Shown here piece after piece: positions 1 to 6,291 of a DNA stretch of 6,879 nt. Location: assembly GCA_029264225.1 (NCBI GenBank), contig JARICB010000382.1:1-6879 (forward strand), given 5' to 3'. How positions within the stretch are numbered: the stretch's first letter is position 1; every line of letters begins with the position of its first letter. A program made the translations under genes and the position numbers. This DNA comes from Nocardioides sp. Lineage in GTDB: Bacteria; Actinomycetota; Actinomycetes; Propionibacteriales; Nocardioidaceae. Below the pieces are notes generated by a model. That model worked only from the letters and a program-made list of their open reading frames with translations, did no database searches and was not told where the DNA came from.

Positions 1-1
1 G

Positions 2-856
2 GTCGAACGTGGACGCTACGGCGCGACGTGGGCAGGCGATCCGGCCCGGCGCGTCGCGGACCTCAAACTGGTGCGCGGCTGGCTCGACGAGGAGCGGCCC
101 CCGGCCATGCTGCACCGTGCCGCACCGTGGGGGCCGGTGCCGATCTCCGGCATGCCGGTGGCGCTCACGCCGGCGGAGCGCACGGCCTACGTTGCCGAGT
201 GGGGAGAGTTCTGTCGGGAGATGGACATCGCTCGACGCGGCCGCAACAGCGCCAAGGGTCGGGCCGCGCTGCTGCGTTTCCGACAGAAGGCCGGCCTGAT
301 CCGCGTCGAATCGACGGTCGACTGGATCGCCCAACAGGTGCAGGCGGAACGACAGGTCGCGTGCTCCGTCGAGTTCGTCGCGACAGCCGCCGACCCCATC
401 GCCGATCGGCTGCGTGACTCCGGCATCGAGGTCGCCACCATCTACGGCACCGGCCGGTTCGACGCCGAGGAGGAGCGGCTCCGCTTCCAGACCGGGCAGG
501 CGAAGGTCTGCGTCTTCACCGCGGTCGCCTCGATCAGCCTGCACGCCGGTGAGACCCTGACCGATGGTCGCCAGGCGAGCACCGAACCCCGGGTCGGTGT
601 CTTCCACCAGGCCCGCTTCTCCGGCATCGCCGGACGGCAGGTGACCGGTCGCACCCACCGCGACCACCAGGTCTCGCCTTGGCACATCGCCTATGCAGAG
701 GACACCGTCGAGGAGCAGGTCGGCAAGGTCATGGTGGAGCGCATCGCCGCCGCCTCCGACACGGTAGGCAGCGACACCACCGGCCTTATCGAACTCGCCC
801 AACTCCTCGGGGCCGACTGGTTGCCGCCCACGATCCTGACGGAGGACGGCACCTGA
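2..856 (+). CDS. Superfamily 2 helicase, C-terminal part (5' end outside window)
   Basis: The reading frame is open from base 2 to a TGA at 854-856, giving 284 residues with no start in the window, so the N-terminal ATPase domain must lie to the left. Numbering from base 2, residues about 117-148 look like the start of a helicase C domain (VACSVEFVATAADPIADRL, then GIEVATIYG). Residues 168-182 (KVCVFTAVASISLHAG) match motif V, and GRTHRDHQ at 216-223 matches the arginine-containing motif VI. The AYAEDTVEEQVGKVM stretch after it is typical of SNF2-like and strawberry-notch-like helicases of plasmids, integrative elements and phages. This fold uses ATP to translocate on or remodel DNA; the substrate here is unknown. 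It has no functional link to the steroid genes downstream and probably marks mobile or formerly mobile DNA. Its stop codon falls at the edge of an SDR gene remnant on the other strand, so its own C-terminus may have been altered by a rearrangement. Confidence 0.72.
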   Translation, partial: VERGRYGATWAGDPARRVADLKLVRGWLDEERPPAMLHRAAPWGPVPISGMPVALTPAERTAYVAEWGEFCREMDIARRGRNSAKGRAALLRFRQKAGLIRVESTVDWIAQQVQAERQVACSVEFVATAADPIADRLRDSGIEVATIYGTGRFDAEEERLRFQTGQAKVCVFTAVASISLHAGETLTDGRQASTEPRVGVFHQARFSGIAGRQVTGRTHRDHQVSPWHIAYAEDTVEEQVGKVMVERIAAASDTVGSDTTGLIELAQLLGADWLPPTILTEDGT

Positions 857-940
857 GCGAGCGGCACGGCGGCCCCGATGCCCATCGCCGGCGCCGGTGA
901 CGACGGCCACCTCTCCCTCCAGTCTCCGTTGCATGCCCAT
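853..940 (-). pseudogene. Truncated, frameshifted N-terminus of a short-chain dehydrogenase (SDR)
   Basis: Reading the minus strand from an ATG at 940 (or 934) gives MGMQRRLEGEVAVVTGAG, which has the typical SDR N-terminus (LEGxVAVVTGAG). The frame then goes wrong (DGHRGRR). Moving by one base at about 886 restores the glycine motif as MGIGAAV, followed by PLAQ. A normal SDR reads TGAGxGIGxA without interruption, so one frameshift is visible. Similarity stops at about 853, where the helicase gene ends. None of the minus-strand frames under the helicase gene continues with the acidic, NNAG or YxxxK parts of an SDR. Only about 28 of some 250 codons survive. The likely reading is an SDR gene that was divergent from hsaA and was destroyed by insertion or deletion. 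Chance resemblance over so short a stretch is possible, but the match to the Rossmann signature is good. Confidence 0.55.
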
Positions 941-1039
941 CTCGCGAGTGTCCTCAGGGGCTGGCACTGACAGGGAAGTCCGTCCCACTGGGCGGAAGAG
1001 GCGGCGTTCCGCGGCCACCCGGCGGCGCATCCTTTCGTC

Positions 1040-2224
1040 ATGGCTGTGGAGACCGATGGCGAGATGGTGCTGGCAAACGTGCGCGACCTGCTTCCCCGGA
1101 TCCGCGAGCGTGCGGCCGAGGCCGAGGAACGCCGAGTAGTGCCGGAGGCGACCATCAAGGACCTCATCGGCGCCGGTGTGTTCGCCATGATGCAGCCGCG
1201 CCGCTACGGCGGCCTTGAATCCCACCCGGCCCGCTTCTACGAGGTCGTCCGGGAGCTGTCGGGAGCCTGCGGCTCCACCGGCTGGGTCGCCTCCGTCGTG
1301 GGAGTGCACCCGTGGCAGGTGGCGCTCTTCGCCGAGGCCGCCCAGGACGACGTCTGGGGGGAGTCGCCCGAGACGTTGGTGTCGTCCTCCTATGCCCCCA
1401 TGGGTCGACTGACTCCCGCTAGCGACGACGACGGCTATCGCCTGACCGGCCGGTGGAGCTTCTCCTCGGGTTGCGACCACGCCGACTGGGCGCTGCTCGG
1501 CGGGCTCAGCACTGACAAGTTCGGCAAGCCCGAATTCGTCACCCTGCTGGTGCCCCGTGCCGACTTCACCGTCATCGACGTCTGGGATCCGGTCGGGCTG
1601 CGCGGCACCGGCAGCAACGACATCGTGGTCGAGGACGTCGTCGTCCCGGCGCACCGCGTGCTGCGCAACGCCGAACACGCGAAACTCTCCGGCCCCGGCC
1701 AGGCGGTCAACACCGGCCCGCTCTACAAGCTGCCGTTCGGAGCCGTCTTCACCACCACAATCACCTCACCGGTCGTCGGCACGGTCGGAGGCTGCCTGGA
1801 GACCTACGTCGAGGCGATGCGCCACCGCAACCGTGACAGCCTGGGTGGCGGCCGATTCGCCGAAGACCAGTTCGCCCAGGTCGCCCTGGCCCGCGCCGAG
1901 TCCGAGGTCGACGCCGCGATCCTCCAGCTCGACCGCAACATCAACGAGCTCTACGCGCACGCCGAAGCCGGGCGCGAGCTGCCGATGGAGCTGCGGTTGC
2001 GCACCCGCCGCGACCAGGTGCGCGCCACCGAGCGCGCCCTGGAAGCAGTCGACATCCTCTTCAAGACCGCCGGCGGCAACTCGCTGCGCCGTGGCAACCC
2101 GATCGAGCGGGCCTGGCGCGACGCCCACGCCGGGTCGGTCCATGTCGCCAACGACGTCGAACGGGCGCTGGCGATGTATGGCCGAGGCCGCTTCGGCTTC
2201 GAGGTCGAGGACAACCTGGTCTGA
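1040..2224 (+). CDS. hsaA: HsaA-type flavin-dependent 3-HSA 4-hydroxylase, oxygenase component
   Basis: The 394-residue product has the length and layout of HsaA, a group D flavin monooxygenase with the acyl-CoA dehydrogenase fold. HsaA uses FMNH2 or FADH2 from the reductase HsaB to turn 3-HSA, the phenolic 9,10-secosteroid, into the catechol 3,4-DHSA before meta-cleavage by HsaC. Features shared with my recollection of the mycobacterial protein include CGSTGWV at 77-83, VGVHPW at 87-92, SSSYAPMG at 115-122, WSFSSGCDHADW at 139-150, VGLRGTGSN at 185-193 and the C-terminal RDAHAGSVH at 360-368. Ser143 and His368 fall at the numbers I recall for the active-site pair of the M. tuberculosis enzyme. 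The ATG at 1040 gives the family length, although no good ribosome-binding site precedes it; an ATG at 1064 has a GGAG upstream but would shorten the N-terminus. It converges on kstD (21-bp gap). No hsaB, hsaC or hsaD is adjacent, so it may be a paralogue acting on a different steroid. Confidence 0.86.
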   Translation: MAVETDGEMVLANVRDLLPRIRERAAEAEERRVVPEATIKDLIGAGVFAMMQPRRYGGLESHPARFYEVVRELSGACGSTGWVASVVGVHPWQVALFAEAAQDDVWGESPETLVSSSYAPMGRLTPASDDDGYRLTGRWSFSSGCDHADWALLGGLSTDKFGKPEFVTLLVPRADFTVIDVWDPVGLRGTGSNDIVVEDVVVPAHRVLRNAEHAKLSGPGQAVNTGPLYKLPFGAVFTTTITSPVVGTVGGCLETYVEAMRHRNRDSLGGGRFAEDQFAQVALARAESEVDAAILQLDRNINELYAHAEAGRELPMELRLRTRRDQVRATERALEAVDILFKTAGGNSLRRGNPIERAWRDAHAGSVHVANDVERALAMYGRGRFGFEVEDNLV

Positions 2225-2230
2225 GTGGCT

Positions 2231-2264
2231 CGCCCGCCCGCCGGATCAGCCGGCGAGGTGGGCG
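2231..2264. terminator. Hairpin between convergent hsaA and kstD
   Basis: CGCCGG (2239-2244) pairs perfectly with CCGGCG (2250-2255) around the loop ATCAG. Outside an asymmetric internal loop, CGCCC (2231-2235) pairs with GGGCG (2260-2264). The structure starts six bases after the hsaA stop, and the kstD stop codon (2246-2248, minus strand) lies in its loop. No T-run follows on either strand, so classical intrinsic termination is doubtful, although actinobacterial terminators often lack one. In GC-rich DNA a stem of this size can also arise by chance. Confidence 0.3.
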
Positions 2265-3748
2265 ACCGCCCGGGAGGCGAACACCATGCCGCTGCCGATC
2301 GGGATCCCGGGGCCGGGGTAGAACGTGCCCGTCCAGGAGGCGCTGGTGTTGCCTGCGGCGTACAACCCGGTGATGGGGGTGCCGTCGACGCGCAACACTC
2401 GGCTGTCCACGTCGGTCACGAGACCACCCTTGGTGCCGAGGTCGGCGAGCACGATCCGGGCAGCGATGTAGGGGGGCTGGTCGACCGGCACGAGCACCGG
2501 ACGAGCGAAGTAGCGCGCGTATTCGTCGTCGCCACGGCCGAAGTCGTCGTCCTGGTCGGCTGCGGCGAAGCCGTTGAAGCGATCGATGGTCGCGGTCAGG
2601 GTCTCAGCCGGGATGTCGAGGAGCCCGGCCAGTTCCTCGATCGAGTCGGCCTGTACCCAGGTGCCGGCAGCCAAGTGCTCTGCAGCAGGCAGCGTCGGGA
2701 TCACGAAGGCCGGGAACTGGCCCTCGGTGCGGTTGTCGAAGATGGCATAGGACGGCACCCGCGCGGGGTCGGCCTGCATCGCTCGGCCGAACTGGTCGTA
2801 GGGCAGCGACTCGTTGGCGTAACGCTGACCGGCCTGGTCGACCACCACGGAGCCGCGGAAGCCGACGGCGAAGGCGGAGCCGCCGTCGGGGGTGGCGACA
2901 CCGGGCGCCCACCAACCCTGGTCCATGAGGTCGGTAGCGGCACCGAGCGCGATAGCCGCCTGAGCTGCGTCGCCCGTGGTGGAGTCGGTCGGAGCCATCG
3001 ACCAGTCGGCAGTACCGGGAACGCCGTGCGTGGTGCGGGTGGCCTGGCTGCGCTCGAAGCCACCCGCGGCGAGGATCACGCCACGGCGGGCGCCGATCCT
3101 GACCCGGCCATCGGGCGTGCTGGCCACGACACCGATGACTCGACCGTCATCGTCGGTGACGAGTTCGTCGACCGAGTGCTCGGTGTGGACGGTGCCGTGC
3201 CCGGTGTTGTCCAGGGCCAGCAACAGTCGGCCGATCAGGGCCCGACCGGCGGAGAGCGGGCCGGGCGCGTGGCTCTTGCCGACCCGGTCGCGATCAACGG
3301 GCGGACGGACCAGAGCGGCCCGTTCACCCAGCTCCTCGACCGGAAGATCGACGGGGACGATCGATCGTCCCTGGGGGACCCGGCCCGGCAGGTCGAAGTA
3401 GTCGGGGAAGGCGCGCCAGACGAATTCGATCGCCGGGTCCTGCTCCAGTGCGGCGACCAAGTCTGGCGCCGTCGAGACGAATGCCTCCTGCTTGGCGAAA
3501 TTCGCATCGCCAAGCAGGGCGTTCAGGTAGGTTCGCGCGGACTCGGAGGAGTCGCCGTTGCCGGCCCGCTGCTGCACGTCGGTGCCGGGAAGCCAACAGG
3601 CTGCGCCGGAATAGGCGGAGGTGCCACCGAGCAGCGGACTCCGCTCCAGGACCGCCACCGACAGGCCGGCGCGTGCTGCCTGCCAGGCGCCGGTCAAGGC
3701 CGCCGCACCGCTACCGACCACGACCACGTCATATTCCTGTGCCCACAT
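2246..3748 (-). CDS. kstD: 3-ketosteroid delta-1-dehydrogenase (FAD flavoprotein, KstD family)
   Basis: This 500-residue flavoprotein should remove hydrogens from C1 and C2 of a 3-ketosteroid, making the 1,4-diene whose 9-alpha-hydroxylation opens ring B. The N-terminus carries the FAD dinucleotide fold, YDVVVVGSGAAAL (6-18), with acidic E35 ending the second strand and GGTSAYSG at 41-48. The third glycine of GxGxxG is alanine here. The four residues defined in Rhodococcus KSTD1 (Tyr119, Tyr318, Tyr487, Gly491, 510 aa) have counterparts at matching spacing: Y117 in PDYF, Y317 in ESLPY, and Y477 and G481 in FYPGPG. DLGTKGGLVTDVDSRVL (436-452) and GLYAAGN (461-467) are typical of the family. 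The YPGPG ending favours a delta-1 enzyme over a delta-4(5-alpha) enzyme. I start at the ATG at 3748, with GGTGGAG just upstream, rather than the in-frame TTG at 3763, which lacks a ribosome-binding site. The gene is divergent from the TetR gene, its probable regulator. Which 3-ketosteroid it prefers cannot be read from the sequence. Confidence 0.85.
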   Translation of the reverse strand: MWAQEYDVVVVGSGAAALTGAWQAARAGLSVAVLERSPLLGGTSAYSGAACWLPGTDVQQRAGNGDSSESARTYLNALLGDANFAKQEAFVSTAPDLVAALEQDPAIEFVWRAFPDYFDLPGRVPQGRSIVPVDLPVEELGERAALVRPPVDRDRVGKSHAPGPLSAGRALIGRLLLALDNTGHGTVHTEHSVDELVTDDDGRVIGVVASTPDGRVRIGARRGVILAAGGFERSQATRTTHGVPGTADWSMAPTDSTTGDAAQAAIALGAATDLMDQGWWAPGVATPDGGSAFAVGFRGSVVVDQAGQRYANESLPYDQFGRAMQADPARVPSYAIFDNRTEGQFPAFVIPTLPAAEHLAAGTWVQADSIEELAGLLDIPAETLTATIDRFNGFAAADQDDDFGRGDDEYARYFARPVLVPVDQPPYIAARIVLADLGTKGGLVTDVDSRVLRVDGTPITGLYAAGNTSASWTGTFYPGPGIPIGSGMVFASRAVAHLAG

Positions 3749-3775
3749 ATCTCCACCGAACAACGAGTAGTCGGG

Positions 3776-3808
3776 GTTACGCCACGGTTGGTCCCACTCA
3801 CCGGTAAC
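3776..3808. promoter_or_regulatory. Candidate operator between kstD and the TetR gene
   Basis: The 123-bp divergent gap contains a spaced inverted repeat, GTTAC (3776-3780) and GTAAC (3804-3808), centred at 3792. A further GGTTGG at 3786-3791 and the palindrome ACCGGT at 3800-3805 lie inside it. TetR regulators usually bind dyads in such gaps and control themselves and the divergent gene, so this is the best place for the operator. It is not the KstR consensus (TnnAACnnGTTnnA) nor the KstR2 consensus; I found neither in the gap. The arms are short, so this remains tentative. Confidence 0.3.
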
Positions 3809-3837
3809 TTATGGCGGCCGGGGTCTTCACGGCGCAA
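3808..3837 (-). promoter_or_regulatory. Possible kstD promoter
   Basis: Read on the minus strand, TTGCGC (3837-3832) and CATAAG (3813-3808) are separated by 18 bases and resemble -35 and -10 elements of a housekeeping promoter. The -10 box would touch the candidate inverted repeat at 3776-3808, which would then cover the start of transcription, as expected for a repressor site. Both boxes are imperfect. Confidence 0.22.
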
Positions 3838-3871
3838 GGATCAAGGCAAATCACCGGATCGGGGGTCCCCA

Positions 3872-4462
3872 GTGCCACGTATCGCTGAAGTGCGTGAACC
3901 AGCCGAGCCGACCTCGCCCGAGCAGCGCGCTCGTCGCCGCCGGATCCTGCGTGCCGCCGCCCAGCACGGTGCCGAAAAGGGTCTCGAGCGCATGCAGATG
4001 CATGATGTGGCCAAGGACGCCGGTGTCGCGATCGCCACCCTCTACCGCTACTTCCCGTCCAAGACCCATCTGTTCACCGCACTGATGGGCGCACAGGTCG
4101 AGCGTCTGGCCGAGGTGACGGTGATCGCCCCCGCGATCGGGGACCCGGCCGAGGGCGTCTGCAACCTGCTCAACACCGCGGCCCGTGAACTGCTGGCTCG
4201 ACCGCTTCTGGCGCACGCCATGCTGCAAAGCAACAACGCCTCCGTCGCCCAGGCCGGCAGTGCCGTGACCGGCGTGTTCGCCGAGTTGATCCTGGAAATC
4301 ATGGGAGTCGAGGAACCGAACGAGGAGCAGGCACGGGTGGTGCGCCTCCTCGAAGCTGCCTGGTACGGCATCCTGATCTCCGCCCTCAACCGCCACATCA
4401 CGCCGGAGGAGGCCGAGGACGACACCCGTTTCGCCTGCCACCGACTGCTCAGCACCAGCTGA
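3872..4462 (+). CDS. TetR-family transcriptional regulator, KstR-like
   Basis: The 196-residue product has a TetR DNA-binding domain at about residues 17-70. A basic start (PEQRARRRRIL, 16-26) is followed by the helix-turn-helix ending VAIATLYRYFPSKTHLFTAL (52-71), which contains the family signature TLYRYFPSK. The remaining 120 residues form the helical ligand-binding and dimer domain (LLARPLLAHAM, 107-117). Length and wording recall KstR, the cholesterol-responsive repressor (for example QRERRKRIL, TLYRYFPSK and NPLLTEAM in the mycobacterial protein). It is not close enough to call it KstR itself. The GTG at 3872 has GGGGG six bases upstream (3861-3865); the GTG at 3890 is the alternative but lacks a good ribosome-binding site. 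Divergent placement opposite kstD suggests it controls kstD and itself, probably as a repressor released by a steroid or steroid-CoA ligand (inferred). It converges on the acyl-CoA synthetase gene with a 16-bp gap. Confidence 0.82.
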   Translation: MPRIAEVREPAEPTSPEQRARRRRILRAAAQHGAEKGLERMQMHDVAKDAGVAIATLYRYFPSKTHLFTALMGAQVERLAEVTVIAPAIGDPAEGVCNLLNTAARELLARPLLAHAMLQSNNASVAQAGSAVTGVFAELILEIMGVEEPNEEQARVVRLLEAAWYGILISALNRHITPEEAEDDTRFACHRLLSTS

Positions 4463-4466
4463 GCAG
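4445..4466. terminator. Perfect 8-bp hairpin at the end of the TetR gene, probably bidirectional
   Basis: CTGCTCAG (4445-4452) is the exact reverse complement of CTGAGCAG (4459-4466), with a six-base loop. The second arm contains most of the TetR stop codon (4460-4462). Seen from the other strand, the hairpin begins 12 bases after the acyl-CoA synthetase stop, so one structure could end both convergent transcripts. On the plus strand only a short CTTT follows, so it is not a textbook rho-independent terminator. Confidence 0.45.
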
Positions 4467-4478
4467 CCGCTTTGGGTA

Positions 4479-6137
4479 TCAGGCCTTGACTGACGAGCGG
4501 ATTACCTTGCCGGTGGCATTGCGGGGGAGTGCCCGGTCGGTGAAGCGCCAGTGGGTCGGCACCTTGTAGTAGGCGATCTCGCCGGCGACGTAGGCGGTCA
4601 GTTCCTGCTCGAGACGCTGCTCGTCGAGTGAGCCCGGGTCGGTCGGCACGATGACGACGGCGACTTCCTGGCCCAGGTCGGGGTGGTCGAGGCCCATCAC
4701 CAGGCACTCCGCAACCGCCGGGTGTTCGGCCAGCACGGACTCGATCTCGGCGGGGTAGACGTTCTCACCGCCACGGATGATCAGGTCGGAACGGCGACTG
4801 GAGAGGCTGATCCTGCCGCGCTCGTCGAGGGTGCCGATGTCACCGGTGTGCAACCAGCGACCCCCACGGAACGCGTTGGAGGTGGCCGACTCGTTGTTCC
4901 AGTAGCCGAGCATGTTGTAGGCCGACCGGACGCAGACCTCGCCCTCGACCCCGGCAGGCACCGGCTGGTCGTCGGTGTCTCGGACCTCCATTTCAACACC
5001 CATGATCGGGTTGCCCAGGGTGCCGGGAGCCTCGGCCAGGTCGAGCGGCGAGGCGACTGCGACCGCCGTACACGACTCGGTAAGCCCATAGCTGTCGACC
5101 AGGGCCGATGCGAAGGGCAGCCCTGCGCGCAGGCGTTCCTTGAACGGAATCGAGGACGGTGCCGACGCGAGCGAGAAGGCTCGCAGCGACGAGGTGTCAT
5201 AACCCGACAGATCGTGCTCCAGCAGGCGACTTGCCATGGTCGGCACGGCGCCCCAGTTGGTGACCTGCTCCGACTCGACCAGGCTCATCACCCGGTCGAC
5301 ATCGAAGGCGCCCTGGTGCAGCGCGATCTTGGAGCCGGTTGCCAGCCGCGGCACGGCCAGGTTGTGCAGCGAGGCGATGTGGAACAGCGGCAGCGCGAGC
5401 AGGTAGGAACGATCGCGCGGGTCGGTCGGGTCACCGAAGGCGCCCAGGATCGCGTCGTTGAGGCGGTGGTACTCCACCACCGAGCACAGGTTGCGGTGGC
5501 TGTGCACCGCTCCCTTGGGTCGCCCCGAGGTGCCGGAGGTGTAGAGGATGACCGCCGGGTCGTCCTCGGCGATGTCGGTGCTGGGCAGCGGCGCGTCCGG
5601 TTGGAGCGAGGCCAGGCGGGGCACGTCCTCCTCGATGCTCAGGACGGGTACGGCGACCTCGGCTGCGGCGAGCGCAGTGGCCCGGCGGGCGTCGGCGATG
5701 ACCAGAACCGGCTGCGAGTGCTCCAGGCCGTAGGCCAGTTCGCGCGCAGACCACCAGGCGTTGAAACCGACACAGATCGCACCCACGGAGACGCTCGCCC
5801 AGAAGGCGATGATCCACTCGGGAGAGTTGGCGGCCGCGATCGCTACCCGGTCGCCCTTCTTCACGCCGTAGGTGGTGCGCAGTTCCTCGGCGAGCGAGGA
5901 GACCATCCGAGCGTGCTCAGCGAAGGTGATGCGGCGCTCGGAGGTGGCGATGTAGACACGGTCTCCGTGCTCTGCCGAGGCGGCCAGCAGTTCATGGAGG
6001 GCGCGGGCCCGGGATTCGAAGAGATAGGCCTCGCTGCCCAGAACTTCTCCACGCGTAAGTGGAAACGTGCCATCGGGGCCGGTCAGGGCGGCCACGATCT
6101 GCTGCGCAGCGCTACGCGGGTCGACAGTGCTGGTCAT
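4479..6137 (-). CDS. AMP-forming acyl-CoA synthetase (FadD-type, ANL superfamily)
   Basis: The 552-residue enzyme has the whole ANL motif series. These are the ATP-binding P-loop YTSGTSGRPKG (199-209), the A5 motif SYGLTES (349-355), HTGD (430-433), the hinge region DLIIRGGENVYPAEIE (451-466) and the C-terminal catalytic lysine in ATGK (K544). It should adenylate a carboxylic acid and pass it to coenzyme A in the cytoplasm. RGGENVYPAEIE is typical of medium/long-chain and steroid-acid ligases, but the substrate cannot be read from the sequence. Given hsaA and kstD nearby, a steroid side-chain or ring-fragment acid is a reasonable guess. The start at 6137 is supported by AGGAG eight bases upstream; an in-frame extension to 6200 would add 21 residues with no family resemblance. 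It is divergent from an SDR gene across 154 bp, which suggests shared regulation, and converges on the TetR gene. Confidence 0.88.
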   Translation of the reverse strand: MTSTVDPRSAAQQIVAALTGPDGTFPLTRGEVLGSEAYLFESRARALHELLAASAEHGDRVYIATSERRITFAEHARMVSSLAEELRTTYGVKKGDRVAIAAANSPEWIIAFWASVSVGAICVGFNAWWSARELAYGLEHSQPVLVIADARRATALAAAEVAVPVLSIEEDVPRLASLQPDAPLPSTDIAEDDPAVILYTSGTSGRPKGAVHSHRNLCSVVEYHRLNDAILGAFGDPTDPRDRSYLLALPLFHIASLHNLAVPRLATGSKIALHQGAFDVDRVMSLVESEQVTNWGAVPTMASRLLEHDLSGYDTSSLRAFSLASAPSSIPFKERLRAGLPFASALVDSYGLTESCTAVAVASPLDLAEAPGTLGNPIMGVEMEVRDTDDQPVPAGVEGEVCVRSAYNMLGYWNNESATSNAFRGGRWLHTGDIGTLDERGRISLSSRRSDLIIRGGENVYPAEIESVLAEHPAVAECLVMGLDHPDLGQEVAVVIVPTDPGSLDEQRLEQELTAYVAGEIAYYKVPTHWRFTDRALPRNATGKVIRSSVKA

Positions 6138-6291
6138 GAGTGAGGCTCCTCCGTGGCAGGGTCTACCACTGAAGTCTCTCGCGGCGGCGAAGGGGCGCAT
6201 CGACAGCCGTTCCAGTCAGCGGGACCAGGGCTGGGCGCTTTCGGGGTCCCCATGATCATGTCCGAAACAGACAGCGAGCGAGAGGCACCAC
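6138..6291. promoter_or_regulatory. Divergent control region between acyl-CoA synthetase and SDR genes
   Basis: This 154-bp gap must hold promoters for both flanking genes, but I see no convincing -35/-10 pair on either strand. It contains the perfect 10-bp palindrome CATGATCATG (6251-6260), followed by TGTC (6259-6262) and GACA (6270-6273), inverted across seven bases. The near-palindrome GGGGTCCCC (6243-6251) recurs just upstream of the TetR start (3862-3870). Ribosome-binding sites are clear on both sides: AGGAG (6146-6150, minus strand) for the synthetase and AGAGG (6281-6285) for the SDR. No KstR or KstR2 consensus was found. Confidence 0.35.

Noticed and set aside
691..1188. A 165-codon minus-strand frame across the helicase end and hsaA start
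   Set aside because: Apart from a short SDR-like piece (MGIGAAVPLAQ), explained by the remnant at 853-940, the translation is Ser/Arg-rich shadow of the two plus-strand genes.
3749..3763. TTG start for kstD at 3763
   Set aside because: No ribosome-binding site precedes it, and the extra five residues include the GGTGGAG sequence that serves the ATG at 3748.
3835..3846. CAAGGATCAAGG resembling a KstR2 site
   Set aside because: The KstR2 box is an inverted repeat (CAAGnnCTTG); here CAAGG is repeated directly, so it does not fit.
2225..4462. A very long plus-strand open frame running antisense through kstD and into the TetR gene
   Set aside because: The first 1.6 kb mirrors kstD on the opposite strand and has low-complexity, Gly/Val/Asp/Arg-rich wording with no domain. 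It reflects the GC-rich codon pattern of kstD. Only the part from 3872 is a real gene.
4683..6143. A 486-codon plus-strand frame opposite the acyl-CoA synthetase
   Set aside because: The minus-strand frame carries every ANL motif and a good ribosome-binding site; the plus-strand translation has no recognisable motif and is a shadow.
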